From contig JAYVSU010000188.1 in assembly GCA_043775055.1 (NCBI GenBank), forward strand, positions 1-8,625: a DNA stretch of 8,625 bases. Direction: 5' to 3'. Shown here piece after piece: positions 1-6,437 of this stretch. Position 1 is the first letter of the stretch, and the number at the start of each line of letters is the position of its first letter. The translations under genes and the position numbers were made by a program. The notes under the pieces were generated by a model. The model ran no database searches. It had not been told where the DNA came from and saw nothing but the letters and a program-made list of their open reading frames with translations. This stretch comes from Aalborgiella sp043775055 (GTDB taxonomy: Bacteria > Pseudomonadota > Gammaproteobacteria > Burkholderiales > Burkholderiaceae_C).

Positions 1-495
1 GGGAAACTGCTCCACCACGATCAAATCACGCAACTCATCGCGGATGCGATTGAGCAAGGCCATACCGATCTCTTGGTGCGTGATCTCGCGACCCCGAAAC
101 CGCAAGGTAATCTTGCATTTGTCACCATCGTCCAAGAAACGCTTGATATTGCGCATCTTGATGTTGTAATCACCATCGTCCGTGCCGGGTCGGAATTTGA
201 TTTCCTTAATATCGATCACGGTTTGCTTGGATTTTGCGTCGGCCGCCTTCTTCTGCTCTTGGTATTTGAACTTGCCATAGTCCATCAAACGACAAACAGG
301 TGGCGTTGCCGTAGCAACAATTTCAACCAAGTCAACATCATATTCACCGGCCAAACGCAGGGCTTCATTGATACTCACGATGCCTAAAGGCTCGTTTTCT
401 GGCCCTGACAAGCGCACTTCTGGCGCCATGATTTCACGGTTGAGGCGGTGCTTGCGTTCTTCACGGTGACGGCGGTCACGAAATTCTGTAGCGAT
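1..495 (-). CDS. infC: Translation initiation factor IF-3 (3' end cut by window edge)
   Basis: IF-3 binds the 30S ribosomal subunit, blocks premature 50S joining and checks the start codon and initiator tRNA. The 165 codons visible begin I/M-ATEFRDRRHGEERKHR, run through the N-terminal domain (VRLSGPENEPLGIVS, DLVEIVATATPPVCRLMDYGKFKYQ) and the linker helix, and continue into the C-terminal domain (EIKFRPGTDDGDYNIKMRN, ITLRFRGREITHQ). The reading stops at VVEQFP, so roughly the last 15-20 residues lie outside the window. The start is an ATC codon at 495-493: an AAGGA Shine-Dalgarno (504-508) sits 8 bases upstream, an in-frame TGA at 508-510 rules out a longer protein, and the first internal ATG is codon 23, after conserved residues. 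Rare AUU/AUC starts are a known trait of infC and let IF-3 repress its own translation. It follows thrS as in the usual thrS-infC-rpmI-rplT order. Confidence 0.97.
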   Translation of the reverse strand, partial: MATEFRDRRHREERKHRLNREIMAPEVRLSGPENEPLGIVSINEALRLAGEYDVDLVEIVATATPPVCRLMDYGKFKYQEQKKAADAKSKQTVIDIKEIKFRPGTDDGDYNIKMRNIKRFLDDGDKCKITLRFRGREITHQEIGMALLNRIRDELRDLIVVEQFP

Positions 496-503
496 GGTTC
501 TTG

Positions 504-508
504 TCCTT
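504..508 (-). promoter_or_regulatory. Ribosome binding site deciding the ATC start of infC
   Basis: AAGGA on the minus strand, 8 bases before the ATC codon at 495-493. With the in-frame TGA at 508-510 it fixes the non-canonical start, because no ATG, GTG or TTG lies between that stop and the conserved N-terminal residues. Confidence 0.8.
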
Positions 509-517
509 CAAATTCAG

Positions 518-537
518 TTTGCTATAAAAAATACAGC
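518..537. repeat. TTTGCTATA-type intergenic hairpin, copy 1
   Basis: The plus strand reads TTTGCTATAAAAAATACAGC. In the minus-strand transcript GCUGUA and UAUAGC pair fully (one G-U pair) around a UUUUU loop, just upstream of the infC ribosome binding site. A second, inverted copy lies at 2621-2640 and shares the TTTGCTATA end. Short A/T-rich hairpins of this kind are, as I recall, common between genes in Comamonadaceae; their function is not known to me. Confidence 0.5.
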
Positions 538-589
538 ACTTACCGCAGCAAACACGCCGGCTAGAGCAAAATTTCACCAAAAAATGGAT

Positions 590-609
590 GGTTTAAACAA
601 GGTTTAAAC

Positions 610-611
<2 letters not shown>
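590..611. repeat. Tandem GGTTTAAAC pair forming a hairpin at the thrS stop
   Basis: GGTTTAAAC occurs at 590-598 and 601-609, one 11-base step apart. Each GTTTAAAC is self-complementary, so the two copies can also pair with each other as an 8-base stem with a 3-base loop directly after the thrS stop codon. On the minus-strand transcript a run of six U follows a few bases later (CAUCCAUUUUUUGG). It could be a weak attenuator or processing site between thrS and infC, but the stem is A/T-rich and this is a guess. Confidence 0.4.
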
Positions 612-2520
<1,909 letters not shown>

Positions 2521-2567
2521 GGGTAATGAGGAATGAATGCCGTAAATAACCCATGATTTTACATGAA

Positions 2568-2593
2568 AGCCGTTTTACCCCTTAAAAACGGCT
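2568..2593. terminator. 9-bp inverted repeat, possible weak terminator or leader hairpin
   Basis: AGCCGTTTT (2568-2576) and AAAACGGCT (2585-2593) pair perfectly around an 8-base loop. It lies between the end of the exported-protein gene and the start of thrS, both on the minus strand. On that strand it is followed only by UUUCAUGUAAAAU, so it lacks a proper U-tract and termination is uncertain. It could instead lie in the thrS leader; the sequence does not decide. Confidence 0.4.
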
Positions 2594-2620
2594 ATAACCG
2601 GCGTATTTATTGGCTATTTA

Positions 2621-2640
2621 GCTATAAAATATATAGCAAA
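2621..2640. repeat. TTTGCTATA-type intergenic hairpin, copy 2
   Basis: GCTATA (2621-2626) and TATAGC (2632-2637) form a perfect 6-bp stem with a 5-base loop, just after the stop of the exported-protein gene. Read on the minus strand it is TTTGCTATATATTTTATAGC, matching the end and stem of the copy at 518-537, which is in the opposite orientation. Confidence 0.5.
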
Positions 2641-2650
2641 TATCATAACC

Positions 2651-3244
2651 TTAGCGCCGATTACGCGCCTCTGGGCTTTCAGAGATGACTTGCCGAATCT
2701 GTGCCAACGTCAACCTGCTGCGCAAGCCTGCCATTTGGGCGTTCAGGCCTGATGGGTCGGCCTCGCGGCGCAGCACATCACGGTAGATTTGGTTCACTGC
2801 AGTGCGCGCCTCCGAGCTGGTGGCCAGCTCAATACGAACATCAGCCAGTGCACGCCCTTGCATGACTTGTTCTGTCACTTTGCGCAGCGCAACAATGTCT
2901 GCATCACGACCCAAAACATCTAAAAATAAGGTGTTGACGAATTCTTGTACTTCAATGCGCTTTTGCTCATAGGCTTGGCGCTCTTCATAACTCCAGCGCG
3001 CGTCGTAGCCGTCGTTTGACCGCACGGCAGGACGGGTAATTACCACAGGCGCCGGTTGAACAGCAATGGGCGCTGGTCGGTCTGCAATCCGGTTACCCCA
3101 ATCATCTGCCAACTGTCCGCAATGCAGGCGGCCATCACGCTCATCGATGATACAAGTGCGGCTTTGCGCATGTGCACTGGCTGCTGCGAGACACAATAAT
3201 ACGACTGCTGTAACTTGGGGCATGAATCGCTGGGTTTTGAACAT
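2651..3244 (-). CDS. Small exported protein with two DUF4214-like repeats
   Basis: 197 residues, function unknown. A Sec signal peptide is clear: K3/R6, a hydrophobic stretch about 10-22, and an AHA|QS cleavage site after residue 26, so the product should be periplasmic or secreted. C31 and C42 of the mature part could form a disulfide. A Pro/Val-rich linker (about 56-75) leads to two related C-terminal units, residues 100-148 and 149-196, sharing the pattern VN-x-[LI]-[FY]-x-DVL-x-R-x-AD (VNTLFLDVLGRDAD; VNQIYRDVLRREAD). This resembles DUF4214, a helical repeat often found in surface or exported proteins. The start at 3244 is set by GGAG 7 bases upstream. No partner gene is evident; the nearest codirectional gene upstream is the LysR regulator, separated by a dead RidA fragment. 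Confidence 0.8.
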   Translation of the reverse strand: MFKTQRFMPQVTAVVLLCLAAASAHAQSRTCIIDERDGRLHCGQLADDWGNRIADRPAPIAVQPAPVVITRPAVRSNDGYDARWSYEERQAYEQKRIEVQEFVNTLFLDVLGRDADIVALRKVTEQVMQGRALADVRIELATSSEARTAVNQIYRDVLRREADPSGLNAQMAGLRSRLTLAQIRQVISESPEARNRR

Positions 3245-3290
3245 TGAGTATCTCCAATAATGGCTAAGTTAGACTTGTGTAAACTAACGT

Positions 3291-3323
3291 TTTTCAAAGC
3301 TAGGTTGATGACAACTTTGAAAA
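3291..3323. repeat. 9-bp inverted repeat upstream of the exported-protein gene
   Basis: TTTTCAAAG (3291-3299) and CTTTGAAAA (3315-3323) are perfect inverted copies with a 15-base spacer, 47-79 bases before the ATG at 3244. It could be an operator or an RNA hairpin in the leader. A TTGTCA on the minus strand in the spacer (3309-3314) looks like a -35 box, but I see no convincing -10 at the right distance. Confidence 0.45.
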
Positions 3324-3343
3324 TATGACGGAAATGTGTGAAA

Positions 3344-3421
3344 TCAGTCAGGAACAACTGCCGTCACCTCAATCTCAATCTTCGCCCGCGCTTCCATTAG
3401 CCCCGCCACCTGCACGCAAGC
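3344..3421 (-). pseudogene. Orphan 3' end of a RidA-family gene (25 codons plus stop)
   Basis: Read on the minus strand this stretch encodes the same 25 C-terminal residues as the intact RidA-family gene at 6031-6426 (from ACVQVAGLMEARAK to EVTAVVPD), followed by TGA. Seven of the 25 codons differ from the intact copy (Asp, three Val, two Ala, one Leu), every one silently, and the stop is TGA instead of TAA. A 38-base core (3360-3397) is identical. Two codons before the fragment the frame meets a TAA (3428-3430), with no start codon, so it cannot be a gene. It is the displaced end of a RidA gene or of an allele of it, left at the far side of the regulator/mdaB/SDR module. Confidence 0.9.
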
Positions 3422-3466
3422 CAAACTTTAAAACTACCTACCCTCTTTCCTCAAGCAAGGTGATTT

Positions 3467-4375
3467 TTATCGCTCCGTCGCACAATAATTCTGCACGATG
3501 TTTTCCATCCAATTCATAAACGCCTGAACCCGCCTTGATAGGTGACGGCGGTGCGGGTAAAGCAGCGAGATAGGCATGTTTGCCTCACGATAGGTGGGTA
3601 ATATTTCAAGCCAAGTACCTTGCTGCAACAACGGCGCGACGCCAACGAGCGCCGTCTGGACGATGCCAAAACCCGCCATGCACGCGGCAAAATACGCATC
3701 TGAATTGTTCACCGTGATGTTTGAGCGCATCTTAATGTGTCGCATTTGCCCCGCATCTGACCAGTCAAAACTCGGTTTACGCGTGCCAAACGCCGCTGCG
3801 TAATGCACCACAGCATGTTCGCTCAAATCATCCAACGTCAGCGGCACGCCGTGCGTCTTAGCGTAACCCGCACTCACGCAATTGACCATCGTCATTTCAC
3901 CCAAACGTCGCGCGACCAAAGACGAGTCTGCCAATACGCCCACCCGTACCACGCAATCAAAGCCCTCGCCAATCACGTCCACAATGCGATCGGTGCAGGA
4001 CAATTCAATCTCAATGTTTGGGTGCAATGCCATAAACGCGGACAACTGCGGAATCACCACATCGCGGGCGATGATGACCGGCATGTCCACCCGCAAACGC
4101 CCGTTGATCTCGGTAGGTTCGCGTTGAAACATGGTTTCAATGTCTGCCGCCTCTGCCAATAAATCTTTGCACCGCTCATACAACACCTGCCCGTCTTGTG
4201 TGAGCTGCACCCGCCGCGTGGTGCGGTGCAGCAGCCGCGTGCCCATCAAGCTTTCTAACCGCGCCACGCGCTCGGACACACTGGCTTTGGGCAAACCCAA
4301 CTGTTCGGCGGCTTTGGTGAAACTGGCAGATTCAACGACATGGATAAATGTGTTCATGTGGTCAAGTTGATTCAT
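3467..4375 (-). CDS. LysR-family transcriptional regulator, CrgA-like
   Basis: 302 residues, the normal length for LysR regulators. The N-terminal winged helix-turn-helix spans about residues 1-62 (SFTKAAEQLGLPKASVSERVARLE, then GTRLLHRTTRRVQLT), followed by a linker helix and a periplasmic-binding-like effector domain from about residue 90 (LRVDMPVIIARDVVIPQL, with FDCVVRVGVLADSSLVARRLG), a wording typical of the CrgA/AaeR-like branch. It is divergent from mdaB across a 161-base A/T-rich gap that holds two candidate dyad sites. In Neisseria meningitidis CrgA is likewise divergent from mdaB, represses itself and activates mdaB, so the same control is inferred here. The ATG at 4375 is chosen because it gives the family N-terminus; its ribosome binding site is weak, and Met7 is an alternative. 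A sampled line is 35/60 G+C, unlike mdaB and the SDR. Confidence 0.92.
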   Translation of the reverse strand: MNQLDHMNTFIHVVESASFTKAAEQLGLPKASVSERVARLESLMGTRLLHRTTRRVQLTQDGQVLYERCKDLLAEAADIETMFQREPTEINGRLRVDMPVIIARDVVIPQLSAFMALHPNIEIELSCTDRIVDVIGEGFDCVVRVGVLADSSLVARRLGEMTMVNCVSAGYAKTHGVPLTLDDLSEHAVVHYAAAFGTRKPSFDWSDAGQMRHIKMRSNITVNNSDAYFAACMAGFGIVQTALVGVAPLLQQGTWLEILPTYREANMPISLLYPHRRHLSRRVQAFMNWMENIVQNYCATER

Positions 4376-4411
4376 GTTTTACTTTGATGATTGTTCGTAT
4401 AAAAATGACAG

Positions 4412-4450
4412 TGTATTTTAAATTTACATCTTTATTATGAATTAAATAAT
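4412..4450. promoter_or_regulatory. Two candidate LysR-type operator dyads in the divergent promoter region
   Basis: TGTA-N9-TACA occupies 4412-4428 (and contains a T-N11-A), and ATTAT-N7-ATAAT occupies 4434-4450 (also a T-N11-A). Their centres are 22 bases apart, about two helical turns, as expected for the recognition and activation sites of a LysR tetramer. They lie midway between the LysR and mdaB starts. The region is very A/T-rich, so chance dyads are possible, and no single promoter pair is convincing (TTGTTC at 4391 with TATTTT at 4414 is the best for mdaB). Confidence 0.4.
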
Positions 4451-4536
4451 CAATAGAATTCTTACACGCTGCATGATCGGCGATTTTTTGGGTTTATCGA
4501 AGCACCCGCCATTAACTGAGAAATTAAGAGTCAAAC

Positions 4537-5133
4537 ATGAACAAAGTTTTAATCATCAATACACATTTAACCTACCCAAATCAATCAGAGGGGAAACTCA
4601 ATGACTCATTTGCTCAAAAGGCGAAGCATTTTTTTGAACAAAAAGGTTTTGAGGTCATAGAAACCAAAGTCGAAAGCGGCTACGAACCCAGCGAAGAAGT
4701 GACCAAACATGTGCAAGCCGATATTGTCGTTTTGCAAACACCCGTCAACTGGTTTGGCGCACCTTGGATTTACAAAAAATATGCCGACGAAGTATTTAAC
4801 AGCGGCTTTGCCAGTCAATCCTTATTGATAGGTGATGGCAGAACGCCAGACAAGCCAACTGCCCACTATGGAACGGGTGGACTGATGCAGGGCAAAAAAT
4901 TTATGATTTGCGCCACGTGGAATGCACCCGTCGCAGCATTTGACGACCCCAAGCAATTTTTATTTGCCGGCAAAGGTTTGACAGATATTTTCTTGCCAAT
5001 TACCAGTAATTACCGCTTTTGTGGTTACGACATTATCGACAGCTACAACTGTTTTGACATCTACAGGCAAGGTGATATGGCGAAAGATATTGAAAATTAT
5101 CCAGCGCATTTGTCAAGGGTTATCGGGATTTAG
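4537..5133 (+). CDS. mdaB: MdaB-type NAD(P)H:quinone oxidoreductase
   Basis: 198 residues with a flavodoxin-like fold, matching the MdaB family (E. coli MdaB is about 193 residues). These cytoplasmic FAD enzymes reduce quinones by two electrons and protect against quinone and oxidative stress. Family signatures are the N-terminal strand KVLIINTH with the following GKLNDSF, ADIVVLQTPVNWFGAPWIYKKYADEVF (61-87), GDGRTPDKPTAHYGTGGLMQGKK (99-121, resembling the DGRT...YGSGGL stretch of E. coli MdaB) and TWNAP (127-131). AAGAG lies 6 bases before the ATG. It is the first gene of a two-gene unit with the SDR and is divergent from the CrgA-like regulator. Codon use is A/T-rich (24/60 G+C in 4621-4680), unlike the flanking operons, suggesting foreign origin. 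Confidence 0.9.
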   Translation: MNKVLIINTHLTYPNQSEGKLNDSFAQKAKHFFEQKGFEVIETKVESGYEPSEEVTKHVQADIVVLQTPVNWFGAPWIYKKYADEVFNSGFASQSLLIGDGRTPDKPTAHYGTGGLMQGKKFMICATWNAPVAAFDDPKQFLFAGKGLTDIFLPITSNYRFCGYDIIDSYNCFDIYRQGDMAKDIENYPAHLSRVIGI

Positions 5134-5197
5134 TATTCAACGACAAACAACTTTTAGTCCAGAGGGACATTAACGCGAAACATAAGGACATTTCAAA

Positions 5198-6034
5198 ATG
5201 ACACAAAGTAAAGTTTATTTAATCACGGGTGCAAGCAGTGGGCTTGGATTAGAAATAGCAAAAGCAGCACTTGCCGAAGGCCATAAAGTGGTGGCAACGG
5301 GTAGAAATGCCGATAAAGTTACAAAAGCCATAAACGACACAACAGGTCGTTTACTGGTTGTAAAAATGGACGTTATTGATACAAATGAAATCGAAGTATC
5401 TGTCAACTCAACTATTGAAAAATTCGGAACCATAGACGTGCTTGTTAACAACGCTGGTAATTTCTATGCAGGATTTTTTGAAGGATTGAGCCAACGTCAA
5501 GTGGAGCAGCAAATTGCCGTCAACATGTTTGGGCCAATGAATGTAACCCGAGCGGTTTTGCCGTTGATGCGAAAAAATAAATCTGGACATATTATTACCG
5601 TCACTTCAACGGCTGCTTTGGTGGGCTATGAACTTTGCACAGCCTATGCTGCTTCCAAATTTGGCTTGGAAGGCTTTATGGAGTCTTTGCAAATTGAAGT
5701 TGCACCATTTGGCATCCACACAACCATCGTAGAGCCAGGCTTTTTCAGAACAGATTTATTGGCAACTTCTTCTATTCAGTGGTCAGAAATTGAGATCTCA
5801 GACTATGCGGAACGTTTGGCAATGCTGCGACCGGGCTGGGAATCTATGAGCGGCAAGCAAGGCGGCGACCCAGCCAAATTTGCAAAAGCAATGCTCAAAA
5901 TCGCTAATGAAAAAACGCCACCTAAACGATGGATGGCAGGAGCAGATACATTGGCAGAAGTGGAAAGAAAAATCAAAGATTTGCAAGATCAAGCTAACGC
6001 CTATCGTGAATTGTCTTCTTCGCTTTCTTTTTAA
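5198..6034 (+). CDS. Classical short-chain dehydrogenase/reductase (SDR)
   Basis: 278 residues, Rossmann-fold NAD(P)(H)-dependent oxidoreductase; the substrate cannot be read from the sequence. The cofactor motif TGASSGLG is at 10-17, Arg36 after the second strand (ATGR) points to NADPH, DV at 58-59 and NNAG at 84-87 are in place, and the catalytic tetrad is N109, S137, Y150, K154 (YAASK). The C-terminal part (VEPGFFRTDLL) matches SDRs annotated as general oxidoreductases. AAGGA lies 9 bases before the ATG, and the 64-base gap after mdaB makes co-transcription likely, so it is probably part of the same regulator-controlled stress unit. Its TAA (6032-6034) overlaps the TAA of the convergent RidA-family gene (6031-6033). 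It is the most A/T-rich gene sampled (20/60 G+C in 5341-5400). Confidence 0.92.
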   Translation: MTQSKVYLITGASSGLGLEIAKAALAEGHKVVATGRNADKVTKAINDTTGRLLVVKMDVIDTNEIEVSVNSTIEKFGTIDVLVNNAGNFYAGFFEGLSQRQVEQQIAVNMFGPMNVTRAVLPLMRKNKSGHIITVTSTAALVGYELCTAYAASKFGLEGFMESLQIEVAPFGIHTTIVEPGFFRTDLLATSSIQWSEIEISDYAERLAMLRPGWESMSGKQGGDPAKFAKAMLKIANEKTPPKRWMAGADTLAEVERKIKDLQDQANAYRELSSSLSF

Positions 6035-6108
6035 TCAGGCACCACCGCCGTCACCTCAATCTCAATCTTCGCCCGCGCTTCCATCAGCCCCGCCACCTGT
6101 ACGCAGGC
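6031..6108. repeat. Direct-repeat partner of the orphan RidA 3' end
   Basis: The last 25 codons and stop of the intact RidA-family gene. It matches 3344-3421 in the same orientation, with an identical 38-base core at 6047-6084 versus 3360-3397. The copies are offset by 2687 bases and bracket the LysR, mdaB and SDR genes. If the core were a crossover point, excision would remove 2687 bases and still leave an intact RidA gene. Confidence 0.9.
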
Positions 6109-6426
6109 CATAGCGGGGAAGTTTTTGCCCATGACCTCGCGGTAGGCCTGGCCCAGCTCGGGCAGACGGCTGTTGTATTCGTCACGGTCGGTCACATACC
6201 AAGTCATGCGCACCATGTGCTCGGGGCCTGCGCTGGCTTCTTGGAGCACGGCGACGATGTTGCGCAGAGTTTGCGCGGTTTGCAGGATGAAGTCGTCGGT
6301 TTCAAATTGCTGCTGCGCGTTCCAGCCGATTTGGCCGCCGACGAAGACCAAGGTGCCTCGGGTGGCAATGCCGTTAGCGTAGCCTTTGGGGGCGAGCCAA
6401 CCTTCGGGTTGTAGGAGTTTTCTCAT
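6031..6426 (-). CDS. RidA (YjgF/YER057c/UK114) family protein lacking the catalytic Arg
   Basis: 131 residues, standard length for this small trimeric cytoplasmic family. Seen: VFVGGQIGWNAQ near 27-39, TLRNIVAVLQEA (53-64), the YVTDRDEYN segment (77-85), and the C-terminal KNFPAMACVQVA...KIEIEVTAV. True RidA enzymes, which hydrolyse reactive 2-aminoacrylate imines, have Arg (E. coli R105) in PARSCVEV; here the aligned residue is Met106, while the KIEIE segment is kept. It therefore belongs to a Rid subgroup lacking the deaminase Arg, and its reaction is unknown. The ATG at 6426 follows the CoA ligase stop by 11 bases, with AAGGA just upstream, so it is the downstream gene of the acyl-CoA dehydrogenase-ligase operon. 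Such Rid proteins often sit in catabolic operons for aromatic compounds. Its 3' end may be a replacement brought by the adjacent module. Confidence 0.9.
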   Translation of the reverse strand: MRKLLQPEGWLAPKGYANGIATRGTLVFVGGQIGWNAQQQFETDDFILQTAQTLRNIVAVLQEASAGPEHMVRMTWYVTDRDEYNSRLPELGQAYREVMGKNFPAMACVQVAGLMEARAKIEIEVTAVVPD

Positions 6427-6437
6427 GATGTCCTTTT

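Noticed and set aside
73..387. Plus-strand reading frame of 104 codons over infC
   Set aside because: The minus strand encodes well-conserved IF-3 through this whole stretch.
3325..3519. Plus-strand frame with SPQSQSSPALP, echoed at 5880-6113
   Set aside because: Both are antisense translations of the two RidA 3' ends; the similarity reflects the duplicated DNA, not a small protein family.
3424..6030. Module as a transposon or integron cassette
   Set aside because: No transposase or integrase, terminal inverted repeats or attC-like site are visible at its ends; only the RidA 3' direct repeats are supported.
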